A stretch of DNA of 64,000 bases, taken from NCBI GenBank assembly GCA_030549495.1, contig JAUIRK010000898.1:1364001-1428000 (forward strand), given 5' to 3'. The DNA comes from Nectonema munidae. Lineage: Eukaryota > Nematomorpha > Nectonematoida > Nectonematidae. Below the pieces are notes generated by a model. That model saw only the letters and a list, made by a program, of their open reading frames with translations. It searched no databases and was not told the origin of the DNA. Shown in pieces: positions 10,434 to 22,800 of this stretch. How positions within the stretch are numbered: the first letter of the stretch is position 1; every line of letters starts with the position of its first letter. The position numbers and the translations under genes were made by a program.

Positions 10434-11124
10434 TTTTCTTTTATAATTGAATTTTTATTTCCTTTTATCTTTGTTGCAATATAGTTGTTTTTATTTTATA
10501 TTATTTTTTGGTATTGTTAATTATAAAATACAATTCAATCTCGATATTTTTTGTTTCAAATTATATTTATGCTCACAAAACATTTTCAATTCTAAAATTA
10601 TTAAATGCATTATACCCTGAAAAGTTCATACAGTTAATTACAAAATTTAATGTCATAGACAAAAACTAAATTTATATATGAGTTTTGCAGATTAGGCTTA
10701 GTTAAAATCTGATGAAAAACTTTGTGGTAGAAATGTTGTGTTGAGCATTGTTTTCTAAAATAATTTTATTCATAAATTATCTTTAAAATATTTTATTACA
10801 AGTAAATTACAGGTTAATTTCTGCTTAAATTAACTGTATAAGAAATAAAAAATACATCTAGTGAGGCATCAATAATCAGGCGGTAGAACTTTTTACCCAA
10901 ATACACACATATATGTTCTTTATTTACAAATAAGAACTTGAAATTTAAAATAATAATATATAAATGCTTAAAATAAAAAGATACAGAGATATTTACGTAG
11001 GAACGAGGGCTGGCAATAAAGTTTAATTTTTAATAAGTTTAATTTTATAAAAAATTGAATGCCTAATAATAAAATTAGCTATATATATAAGAAAATATTA
11101 TTCTATATACATCAATTATTTTAC
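10434..11124. other. AT-rich spacer, nothing recognised
   Basis: No open frame or repeat structure of note; only A/T homopolymers and short AT repeats. Confidence 0.5.
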
Positions 11125-12660
11125 CCATAATTCAATACGGTATCCTCTCCTGGGTTTTTTCCCTAAAGCTGCATAATACTAGAATTATTCTCAATAAAAT
11201 TCACCATACCTGTCTCCTCACAATCACTAACGCGTATCACACCACACCTACCTCAAAACTTGAACTCCTTACACACACTCTACCAATTCTATACAAACTA
11301 CACTTAACTCTAGTAACACTAAACTCGAAAACTTTCAAATCCATGAGCCCCATTCACGTTTTCACCACACCCTACTCAACTTCATCCCTTATACTCTCAT
11401 TTTACGAAACCATATGTGCCATGTACATACCAAACCAAGCTCACTATTCCATATCATCTGAAATCCACCCCATCTTCCATTTCAACCCTTCAGATGAATT
11501 ACCCTACACATTAACCATATGCAAACATAAAAATATTGCTACCAAACTAATCAAAATGCAAGGCACTGATCCCCACTCACCATATAATCTTTTCATCTTT
11601 ACTGACGGTTCCAAATCCTCTCACCATGCTACTGGTGCATACGCCTTCTTTATCACCAACTCATTAACCCCCTTTTTCTCCGAAGCCCTTCACACCGACA
11701 ACAACACTTCATCTTATGAAACAGAAGCGTTAGCAATTTTAGCCGCTTGCAGCCATCTATTAGACAACATCGAAACATATCGCCACAACTTTAGTCACAT
11801 CCATCTTTACACAGACGCTCAAAACATCATTAACGATCTCAATCATAAAATTCCGCTGTCATGTCATGGCATAGCCACCCAACTCGCTCAACATCACCAT
11901 CATCTGGTCTCCCGGACATTCTACATGCACAGAAAACAACATAGTGGATCAATTATCCAAAACATTAACATCGAACACAACATTAACAATTGTACCCTCT
12001 ATCCTTCATCAAATCTTCAACACATACATCCATCCTTAACAATTGGTCATCCCTCAACATTTCTACTCCTCTAATCAATTTTCCGATTAATAATAAAAGC
12101 ATTTTTTTCGCACGCAGCACAATTAGATGGTTCTCTTTTCACTGCCCAACCTATTCTTACTTTTAAAAATTTTAACTACACAACAACCTACTTTGCCGTT
12201 TTGGTTGCACAGAAATAGAAACACCAATACACATCATCCTTTTATGCCCCATCTTTCAAAACATACGAACCAAACTACTCAAATTCTGCCACTTATATTT
12301 CAATGGTATCCCCAACTCCATTAATGACTTTCTATATCACCCTTCAATTCTCCAAGAACTCTCAATCCTGATAAATACAATAGAACCAATTCTTAAAGCA
12401 CACCAAAATCTTACCCCTCAATCACCCAACACCTAATTTCATATATCACCCCTGTAATACAACACTTCTACATTTTCTCCTTTTATTTTGCTCCTTTAGA
12501 ACATAACAACTAATTCGATTTCCGTCACATAGAAACAACCAATCAAAGCCATCCAAATCATAGCAATGCAGCAAGCATATCAGCCAACGCTGGAAAGTGT
12601 TTAGATATTTCCCTCACTCACTCACAACAAATAAAAAATATGAGCCTCAACCTAATAACA
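11125..12660 (+). mobile_element. 5'-truncated LINE with RNase H domain (I/Jockey-like group)
   Basis: The plus strand is unusually rich in A and C. Coding starts mid-protein with QYGILSW, the region after the reverse transcriptase palm, then a thumb-like stretch near TNAYHTTPTSKLELL. The RNase H domain lies at about 11570-11890: FTDGSK (first Asp), SYETEALAILAAC (Glu) and LYTDAQNIINDL (second Asp). A C-terminal zinc-knuckle-like motif, CRFGCTEIETPIHIILLC, is at about 12190-12255. The frame is open from 11343 to 12074 and breaks once after that; the last part ends at a TAA at 12434-12436. The tail to about 12650 looks like 3' UTR. It is 5' truncated and no longer functional. Confidence 0.8.
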
Positions 12661-12722
12661 ACCAACCGTTGAAGGCTTAACCGTTGAAGTTTAGGGGTTC
12701 AATCCCAAAGGTTCCCGTCTCT
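12660..12722 (+). repeat. tRNA-like SINE fragment
   Basis: GGCTTAACCGTTGAAG followed by GGGGTTCAATCCCAAAGG has a B-box (GGTTCAATCCC) inside a pairing T-arm. A very similar stretch is on the minus strand at 57765-57815, so this is a repeat family and not a functional tRNA gene. Confidence 0.5.
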
Positions 12723-13520
12723 TAAAAACAAAATTACAAAATCTTTGATTAACCATCTAAAGCATAATGCAGGCATATATATTAATAACTGATAATAATA
12801 AACCCTTCCAAATTAAAAGGAAGAATGTTATTTTTATGATAATTAAGAATGGGGGAACCCACTTGTAATGTTGCTTATATATTTATCTGAGCTCTCAAGA
12901 TCTCTGGTGAGACAACATACCAAATCTGATTATATATTTTTATGTAAAAATAAAAATATACTTAAATTAAAAATTTTCAAACAGTATTTTACATACTTGT
13001 TGAAAAACCCATTTCAATATTTTATACAAAAGTTTAAGACTTTTAACTATGAAGCGTGAGTTTTATTTCATTATGTATATATATATATATAATCTCATAA
13101 TATGTAAGGTTGTACGCAGGTACACAACTTTTTTGTCATCCCCAACCTGTATATTACGGTGGTTTCTATTTATAGTTGGCTATGTCCATGTTTTGTTACA
13201 TATGATTAGGGAGAAAAGCTTCAAATTTCTGCTCATATTTTTTTAGATGAAAGATTTGATATACTTCATTAAGAGAAACGATGTTATATAAGTTATAAAC
13301 TATATTTTTGCAATTTGCACAATTTTAGATAACAATTAATCAAAGAATCAAAAAATATAGGAAAACAATTTGAAAAGGGATAGAGAGGCATGATCTCTAT
13401 GTTATAGTGGTACTATTAATTGTCCTAAAAAATAATCATAGTATTCTTAATCTAAATCTGTTACTAATAAGAGATTTTTTAGCTTATGGTTAAAGTTAAA
13501 TATTGTATATATTTGCAAAA
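12723..13520. other. AT-rich spacer with a short (AT)n run
   Basis: Nothing coding recognised. A short AT microsatellite lies at about 13075-13092. Confidence 0.5.
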
Positions 13521-13524
13521 AGAA

Positions 13525-13880
13525 TAAGGAATTCTTCATCATTATCATCCTCATCACCTTCTACAATCTTTTTCTTTAACATTATCATTATCATCATCAG
13601 CATCTTCTTCTTCACTATAATTATCATTATTATCATTATCACCATCTTCTTCTTCAACATGATGATCATCATCTACTACTTCTTCTTTCTCTTCATCATC
13701 ATCAACACTTTCTTCTTCATTATTAATATTATCATAATCTTTTTCTTTAACATTATGATCACCTATTTCTTCCTCTTCATCATCATCTTCTTTTTCATCA
13801 TTATCACATCAATAATAATAATAATCATCCCCATCATCATCTCCTTTTTTTAAACTTTATCATCACCATCATCTACTTTT
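13525..13880. repeat. TCA/TTC-type trinucleotide microsatellite
   Basis: About 330 bases of imperfect ATC, TTC and ATT triplets on the plus strand. One plus frame is open but encodes only I, F and S/T runs. The minus frames give D/E-rich runs. It has no start context or neighbouring exons that would support a gene. Confidence 0.8.
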
Positions 13881-13884
13881 ATTT

Positions 13885-14191
13885 CATTTCTCAGAAATCA
13901 AATATATATGATTGTTATGGGTTCAAAACTGTATATCATTATAAATTTTTAAGTGAGTATCTAATATAGATGCTAAGTTATAAGGTTAAATACAGATAGT
14001 ATTAAAAATTTATTTAAAAATAATAACTTTTGATTTTGTTTACAATTTTTTACATTAAAGTATAATTAAACTATCATGAAAATAGTATTAAAATATTCAG
14101 CTTACAATTTTAGGAAAAAATAATGAAATGTGAAGGGATATGGTTTGCCAATTTTGTACAACAACTTTTTTTATGCCCCTAATGGATAGGG
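13885..14191 (+). mobile_element. Right end of a piggyBac-like element, TTAA boundary
   Basis: The stretch matches the right end of the element at 53760-54075 in order and orientation. Shared landmarks are AACTGTATATCATTATAAATT, TGCTAAGTTATAAGGTTAA and GTGAAGGGATATG, and it ends CCCCTAATGGATAGGG directly against TTAA at 14192-14195. The left end and tandem arrays are absent. It is a diverged, truncated copy. Confidence 0.7.
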
Positions 14192-14195
14192 TTAA

Positions 14196-14626
14196 AGTAT
14201 AATAATTCCTATACTCCAATGTATCGTTGAATTCGGCCTAACAAGTGCAGTGCCATGCTTTCAAACAATCATAGAATAAAAACATCGGCAAATTTATAAG
14301 CTTTTTTTTTCATATTTAGATATTACAATAATTATAGATCATGATATAAAAGATCATAATAGAAATCTTTAAAAAAATTTCTTCATAATCTTTTATAATT
14401 TTCTTAATAATTTCGGTAAATTTTTTTAATCCACCTCATTCTCCCTCTTCAATGCACTGCCTAGATCACTCAGAAACACCACAAACATCCTCGAATTCAA
14501 ATATAGAAAATCATTTGAAAACTATCTTTGAGAAACAAAAATTAAAGAAGAATTATTTTATTAAAAAATTTTTAGACGATTTTTAGAATTTTTTTTACCT
14601 TTTAGACGACATTATAAACTATAAAA
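14196..14626. other. AT-rich spacer, nothing recognised
   Basis: No open frame of note and no recognisable repeat. Confidence 0.45.
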
Positions 14627-14627
14627 T

Positions 14628-15136
14628 AACACTTGGATTGGATTCGATTGGATTGGAATATCTAAGCACTTGCCAACTTTGTTGATATCCTTGCTTGATT
14701 GCTGGATTATTGGTTAGGAAATTGTGCTTTGATTGTGGAGGATTTCTAAATTAGTAAAGGGGATGGAATAGAAAGAGTATCTGAGAAAGTAAATATCATA
14801 GAATAAAAGTAGTGATATTAATCTTTGTGGGTGAGTGGGAGTAAATTAGGGTTTGATTAGGTTTTGTGTGAGGCTGTTGTTGTAGATGAAAAAAAATGCA
14901 AAAAATCAGAGTAAAAAAACGCATGTATTGGAAGAAGTTAGGAAATAAGATAGGAGGATCTGAGAAAGAGCAGTGTGGGATTAATTAAGGAAAACTTGAT
15001 GGAAAAGGAATTGAAAGGAAAAGGAAGCCATTTTAGGAAGGACTAAGCTTTAATTAAATAACACTTGGATTGGATTGGATTGGAATATCTAAGCACTTGC
15101 CAACTTTGTTGATATGCTTGCTTGATTGCTGGATGT
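14628..15136 (+). repeat. ~85-bp direct repeat around a 340-bp core
   Basis: A block starting ACACTTGGATTGGATT and running through TCTAAGCACTTGCCAACTTT to CTTGATTGCTGGAT occurs at about 14628-14705 and again at 15060-15134, nearly identical. Both copies begin with short GGATT repeats. The core between them is G-rich on the plus strand and non-coding. Confidence 0.75.
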
Positions 15137-15187
15137 TTATATTAAAAACAATGGAACAAAATTGTCTATTTTACAGTGACTTGAGAT

Positions 15188-15300
15188 TGATAAGAGGGGG
15201 GGGGGGGTCTCACATTTAAGGAGAGGTGGGGGGGGGGGGCTTACTTTATGAGTGGGGGGCTCAAGCCCCCAATTTTAATAGGACGAGAGGGCCCTGCCCA
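15188..15300. repeat. G-rich tract
   Basis: Runs of about 11, 13 and 6 G on the plus strand, then CTCAAGCCCCC, with some potential to fold back. Similar G/C runs mark the ends of hAT-like repeats elsewhere in the window, so this may be a degenerate transposon end. Confidence 0.5.
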
Positions 15301-15607
15301 CTACCTACACAATATCAACTCTTCCTACTCAACTTAATCCCTATTTACTCCTAACTTTTAAATGAATTTACTAAATTTCATACTTTTATTACTCTATATA
15401 TGTTATAACATTATTTTTGATCTAAAGTGCCATACACTAGAAAAGCTGATTAATAAAATAAATTGAATATTTTTTTGTTATTCTTAAAATTGAAAAAATA
15501 TAAAATGGAAGTTAAAGATAAAAATAAAATTAACAACATTGAAAATATATTACAATTTCTTCGTTATAATAATCTAGAAGTAATTTTTTTGTGTACATAT
15601 ATATATT

Positions 15608-15777
15608 CATTTTTTTTAATAGGCATTGGTCATTTTTTTTAATAGGCATTGGTCATTTTTTTTTAATAGGCATTGGTCATTTTTTTTTAATAGGCATTGG
15701 TCATTTTTTTTAATAGGCATTGGTCATTTTTTTTAATAGGCATTGGTATTTTTTTTAATAGGCATTGGTCATTTTTT
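15608..15777 (+). repeat. 23-24-bp tandem repeat, 7 copies
   Basis: The unit AATAGGCATTGGTCATTTTTT repeats seven times from about 15620 to 15765. Differences are almost only in the length of the T run. The regularity and lack of divergence indicate a young minisatellite. Confidence 0.9.
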
Positions 15778-16826
15778 TATTCTCTGATTTTTTGAGCTAG
15801 AGTAAAATTGTACTTTAATTTTGTTCAAATATTTCTGTTTTCTCGTTTGTTTAATATATACATCCAGTTTATATCATAATCATCACTCTGGTTTAACTGA
15901 ACACGAATATACGCAAGTTCAAACCACACACTTCTGAAGCATTTATTATCTTTTTTTATTTATGCCTGACAGTTTAAAATCACACATACTTATTTATTCC
16001 TAATTTATTAAAGTTATTTGTATAGTTCCTATTTCCTATGCTTTTTATATACAATAGAATATATATCAAATAGAATGTAACTCGACCCATACTTCTGTAT
16101 ACCCATTGTACATAGGTAACACAAATTAGGGGCTTTTGTTAACCTTTTTTGTAATTGTACTTATATTCAATTTTGCCAGCTTATATTTTTATGATGAATT
16201 TTATAAATAAATCTATTAGCATCGACATCGGTCAAAAAATAGGGATCACCAATTTAAAAGCTAGTAATCATTAATTTAGATTCAAAAGCAAATATTTTTA
16301 TATTGTATTTTTTCTTAGATGATATTTCTGCTGAAATTTTTCAATCTAAAAATTTTCAAAGATAGAACTGTAAAATTTAATTGATTCTAGTTACCGTAAT
16401 TAAGAGCCGGTTATGTACCAAGATTCAGAGTTATTTTACACTCTGCTTTATTTATTTGTAAATTATTAAAAGGAATAAAATGGCAAATAAACAAATAGGA
16501 AGCTAGAGAGCACCAAAGGAAATTTGGGCAGTGCCCGCCGTGCGTCCATGGCTATACCCCTGACCTTTTCAAACCCTTTCCCAATATGATAGTTTTATAA
16601 TTAAAAGTTACAAGGTTTAAGTTTATTTGAAAGTTTGCAATTTTATATTATATATTCATTTCATTCATCACGTTTTTGTTTTGTATCTCAAAGGTATTTT
16701 CCCTATTACTCATGATTATTTTGAAAGCGCCATTTTTTTTATTTAAAGTATCTAAAGACTCTCAATATTAGTTTTTATCGTGAAAGTTTACTCTTTTTTG
16801 TTTTTATTATTTAATTTGTTTCGAAG
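15778..16826. other. Region upstream of the first found TAF5 exon
   Basis: No coding exon recognised, though the missing first TAF5 exon(s) could lie here or farther upstream. I looked for the first half of a LisH motif ending in phase 0 before a GT and found no convincing candidate. Confidence 0.4.
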
Positions 16827-19800
16827 GAAACCGAAAAGATATTGAAGAAAGAATTAGAAACAAAGAAAGAGCCTCTAAAAGGATTCAACAATCAAGACAA
16901 GTATAATTTTTATTTGAATTATATTTATAATCAGTAACGTAGCCAGAAATGTATATTTGGAGGATCAAATGGGGCACTAATATACATGCTTACCATCTTG
17001 CTTTGTCTAAAATCAAACCATAAATGCTGCTTATAACAACTTTTCTCTTTGTGTTTATAAGCTCCTTTCTCTACTTGTGTCTTTCTATTTCTTTGTTAAG
17101 GTTTTAGATTTTATCATGGCTAATATTTCTTATCTTCGTTTCTCATAGGAAAGAGAAATTTTTTATTGTAAATTTGCTTTCTTATTACAGGTAGAAGGCC
17201 CATCTTAACAAAGTTAAGAGTTTGATCGTTACCGTGAATGATATCAATAATAATTTTCTATATTTTCAATTAATTCATTATTACATTTTAATTTGTAAAT
17301 TTAAAACTTTTTTTGTCTGCATATGGTCTGGGCTCAATTCCCCATCGTGATCCTCATTACCATCTGTTCAGCTATAGAAGATTACTCTTCCCTATGAATG
17401 CGATAATAACTAAAAAAAAGTTCAATTTTTTGATGGTGGGACCCATAACTTAGATAGAGCGGCCCAGCCCGAAGTGCCCAATGGCTGGCTACATGGCTGT
17501 TTATAATAGTAATTTTACTTGTATATTAGGCTTAATATAGTTGAACGTCCTATGGGATAGATTGTCTTCTAAATGAAAATTTAAAATTTCTTTGTATTGG
17601 GTGAAAATATTTTTTACAATGAACTTTATTATTTTATTTAAAATTAGAAAATCGATATCCCTCTAGTTCTGTCCAACGTTTTTGACTCAAAGGACCACAC
17701 TTGAAAAATTAATTTTCTTAGACCAAGAGTTGTTTATCTATAAAAAGGGCTACTCAGAATGGGTTTTAATTTTTTCGCTCCTTCAAATATCAAATACCAC
17801 TCCAAATTGGCAAAAACTGTCTAATACATATATATTGGTACTGAGGGGAAGGAGGGAGGCGACCGCCCTCACATAATTTCCAATTCTCTCAACTCTATAT
17901 CTTTATTCATATTATTTAAGCTTGTACTATCTATATTACTTTCATGTTTTAAGGCTAAGTATTTCTGTATCCTGCAATTGCCCGACGTAAAACTACCTGA
18001 TGGATATCAGTCCGAGTTGAACAACTTTCCCATGTACAAATGCCCGACAAATATAATTTAAATTAGGCAAAAAAGTTTGTACTTTAGTTTTTGAAGAATG
18101 TTTCTTTATAATTCTTTCAATCACACCCTAACTAAATACCTGAAATTCTTATTAAATAAATCAGAAGTATACATTTTTAGGTTCCAAAAATAACAAAAAT
18201 TCATGTACCAAGAATAAAATAAAATGTTTGGAAAGTATAACTAAATTAAATGCGATTGCTTTTAAAACTGAATTAAATCTCTGTTTGGGTAATCATTAAC
18301 AATATTAATGATTCTTTTAGTCAAATCTTCATATTTTTTGCTCTGTGGTTCTAGGTGTGTTCAGCTAGTATTTGAGAAGCGATAGTCTCATTTAAAGTTT
18401 GCTCGGATTTCAAAGCTTCTAGAAATCTTCAATTGTTTGGATAATATTTCCCAAACTAAATTAAAATTAAAAATAAAATTAATTATAATTAAGTTTAATT
18501 ATAATATCGATATTGTTATACATATATAACTTCAGAAATTAATTTATTAATTTTTTAATTGATTTTAGAAGAATTAACTTTACTATGAATGCAAATTTTA
18601 CGATTTCAATGTATTGTCTGTAAAGTAAGCGTTAGAATATCTAAAATTGGTACTCTCCTACTTTTATATACCGTCCAGTGCATATAGTGTGTACCTCAAT
18701 GTAGCATTTCTTTTCTACTTCGAAAGAGTTTATTAATAAAAAACAATATCCTACAAAAGAATAAAAGTTTTACAAATTTAAAAAACGCTACAATTTATTA
18801 AAAAATTGTAGAAAACGCTAATGTTTCTGTTTCCCTTTAGGCAACGATACTTTTTATCTTTAATGCCAAAAAATCATTACGTTTTAAACACAAATGTATC
18901 ACATGTTTTGATAATATTCAAAATAGAGTATGATGAATATGTTTTCCATTAGCGCAATTAAACCTGTGATAAAAATATATGAAATATAGAATTTTATGAG
19001 TATTGTGAGGAATTAGAAAAAAATAATATTATGTTATATAAGTATATTAGCGTGTGTCTCAAATATAGGAAAAAATTACTCTAAAATTGTTTTATTTAAA
19101 GAAATAAACATCCACAAAAAAATTAGACCGTTACGCCAATGGTAACCACTTGCCCAACTAATCTTAATTTTCTATTTCAATAGAGTTTTTTTCTTTGGAT
19201 TTTGATACTTGATCCGGTGATCTTGAACCACTTGAAGCAGGTCTTGAAGTTCATTCTCCTTCTTTGTAAATTTCTGATTATAAAACTGAACTAGTGCAAC
19301 AGCGCGCTCATCAAAATCATTCTCCACATCTTACTCCTTAACAATCTCCATCCCAACTTTGTAATCATTGCAGTTTGGCCATTAAATAGGATCAATAGTC
19401 AAAAATTCTTTACCAATTTGAAGTCGGTCAAAAAATGCAGCGTTCTTTATGTCACAAATTTCCCTAAACCATCATTGAAGGCTTCACGCATGGGCAACAA
19501 GTTCATCACAAAGATACCATAGATGTCCACTTAGTTTCTTAATAGCTGGGCTCACAGGCACCTTCTTTTCATATGCCAGAAGATCTTTCATAAACTCCAT
19601 ATCATTTCTAGGAGCTGCAGATGCATTAGAAGCGACGATTCAGCGCTTGATGTACAAAACGGCGTCAAAAACAGTAATGTCTCTGTCTGCTTGCTGATCT
19701 TTTTCTTTTAAAGAAATTTGATCTCTAAAGAGCCAGATTTTATTAGCGTACAGCAAGTTAGCCACCCAACGTGCATGGCGCCTGATCTTCGGAAAAGTGC

Positions 19801-22800
19801 ACGTCTTTTATGTGCAAGTTCATGTCCTAGAAATATTAAAGCAAATTCGATGAATTCTTTATAGTCATCTCGGAATTGAGTGCTGGAAAATGACTGGTGT
19901 AAAAAGCGATACGATTTTTTTGGAGAAATAGTAGCTTCAACTTCAGGTTCAGATCAAGCTGGTTGAAAATTTTCTTTAACGATTGATAACCACTTTTTTC
20001 TGAAGTTTTTGAAGAGAATGCTGCCAGGGTCAGACGACAAACCAAGAAAAGCGTTGTAGACTCCTCCCAAGATGACCTCGTAAATGTGGTGGCCACAGTC
20101 AAAGTGGAGAAGCTGTCGATCTAAATTTTTTCTATCAGTTTGCACGCACCATTTCTGATGCCGGTGTTAGAAGCTGTAGTATCAAAACAAAGCCCGTGAA
20201 TCTTTGTTTTTAAGCCCCAGTCTTTCAAGCAAGTATCAACAGCATCTGTTTCAGCTAAACTAGTTCCTTGAGATTTCTGAGGTGCTCCAAGAAGCTGAAC
20301 CACTTTATTTCCTGTGGCAATGATCGGAAGACGCTCTATCATTTTTTGGCCATCCAAACTATTTATTAATTTACTGTCCCATTGTACAGTAAGTGACGAA
20401 TTAGTCGTAAAGGCTGCCTTTAAAATCTTGGCAGTTCTCGATCTTTGTAGAGCCCGTTGTCTATGAATACAGCTTGGGTTGATGTACTTTTCTAGATTTC
20501 CACCTAAACTCCGAACCATTTCATCTGTAATGTAGGTTGCGTTTCTAGACGTTATATTTGTACGATCTAAAGCAGAAGCAAGACCAGAAGACAGTAGATT
20601 CTTGGGTAGTTTTGCTGGTAAAACGATATCAAAGTTTAATTGACTTGATTGAAAAACTTTCTTGCTCAACTTGGTAGCTCCATCAACATTGCCCGAATAC
20701 GACTCATCTTCTGGGATGTCAGTACTACTAATAGCGGAATTAGAAGAAGGTAATAACTTTAATGAATAATTAAAAGCTGCAGATTCAGACATTGCCGTTT
20801 TGTAATTAAATGCTTTTCCTCTCTTTTTGTTCTCAGCAAAATCTCGAGCTTGCTTTCGATTTTCCAGCTCTACCTTGACTCGATCCAATGATTCAATAAT
20901 TCCTCTGCGTCCATGTTCTCTTTGTGCTTGAAGAAACATTTGGTCTTCTTTTCTTATGTTAAACAAGGTATTCTGGTGCGCAACGTCAAACAAATTGTTG
21001 AGCTCTGAGATAAAATCTTTTTTTCTTCTCTTGAATTTTTGTTTTTCGATGTCCGTGTTTTTTAATATCAAACCACTTACTGTAAAGATTTTTGATTTTT
21101 GACTGGCAGTGTTGTGAGGCATTCTTTGGAATTCCCGCTTTATCCCAGAAGCTTTTAACGGCAATGAAGGTAGCTTTGGATGAATCGCGCAAAGTTTGAA
21201 ATTTTGACAATACTTGCTTGTTTGAAGGCAACTTTGCATCCAAAATTTTACTTTCTGGAATGTCAATTATGTAAAGAGAATTGTAGTGTCTTGTAGATGC
21301 CATTATTAACGTAAAAAATTAATTATATCTTCCACAAAGAACACTTAAGTATACTAAAAGCAAAAATGCCTATTACACTAAAAAAGAGACGCCCTGGGCG
21401 AATTCTTACCTTGCTTTAAATTTGGAGAAAATTGACGTAAACTTTTTTTCATAAACTGCATAAAACTAAGGTGTGAGAAAAAAAGAAAAGAAAAATTAAT
21501 TTTTGAAACACACCCTAATGTATATATATATATATATATATAAATGGGGCAGTTTTCTTACAAAATCCATCAATTCTAGTCAATTTCATCATCTTCATTC
21601 ATGATATATCGTGTACCTCCATATACCGTGCAAGGTATTTCCCCGAATAGCACGATATATCAAGACGCAACACAACGTGAACAAGTTTTGAATACGAAAC
21701 CAAATTTTATTGTAGATGCTTCAATTAGTTATATTTTTAATTTTAAATTTCTTTGTGATAAATAACACTCGCTTTTTTGTATTTATACAGGAAAGATATT
21801 GATTATGCTGAAAGTAATTCTGTCACCAGTACTTACGAAGAGTTGCTGACCCTTATCAATGAGTCCCTTGACAAGTATAAGGTTTTCTATTCTTTATTTC
21901 CAGTTTCTCACTATTTTTGCTGCATTCTTTGTTATTTATGGTACGAACGCCCTTCTTACATTTTTGTATTTCTAATCTCGTGAAAATCGTTTGGACTGCC
22001 ATAACTTTTCATAGACTATCATCAAATGAGAAGTGAAATCAGGAATTTCCTTAATATAAAGAACACATATCTATTTTAATTCACACATGCTTGTTGTCGC
22101 ATTGCCGTAAGATGTATCGGATATCCCCATCCGCAGATGCAAATTATCCTCAAAAATTTTTTACATCCTTTTAACATCGTTATCTCCGGATCATTTAAGT
22201 TTCAACATCTTCATCCGCAATTTATAAATATTTTTCTTTTTTTATATACCGCTAAGTTTTTTTTTTGATATTGTTCATTTTTACTTTATCCAAAATTTTT
22301 ATGGTAAGTACGCCTTTATGATAACATATATACAAACAATACATTGACATCTGTCTAAATTTTTAAGAAGTATAAAACTCGCGTTTGCTTAGATTAGCAA
22401 TTCGGACATCCGCATTTACATCCGCTAATACAAAAAATTTCACATCAGATACATCTCTAATTTACACCTTAATTTTTTTGTCAATATGAAAATAGAAGTA
22501 AGTAGATTTTGCTGTAAAAAATTGTAATCCTTTTTTATATACATCGATACCTCAGTTTTCGACCACAATTCGTTCCTACAAAGTGTTCGAAAAACGATTT
22601 GGTCGAATACCGAATCACTTATTCCCATAAGAATTAATGTAAAAGCAAATAATCCGTGCTCAAACACCAAATCAACTGTACTGTTCATGTATGTAGGACT
22701 TTGTACAAACCAATCATCGTCAAAAACCAAAGTACCACTGTATTACTAAAAGGAAAAATTAAAGAAAACATCTTTATTCAGAAGTAGAGCCCTCTTCTTT

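Noticed and set aside
13503-13853. 116-codon plus-strand frame rich in I, F and S
   Set aside because: It is a translation of an imperfect TCA/TTC microsatellite with no domain or splice context.
15608-15777. CRISPR-like array
   Set aside because: Units are contiguous with no spacers, in a eukaryotic context; it is a minisatellite.
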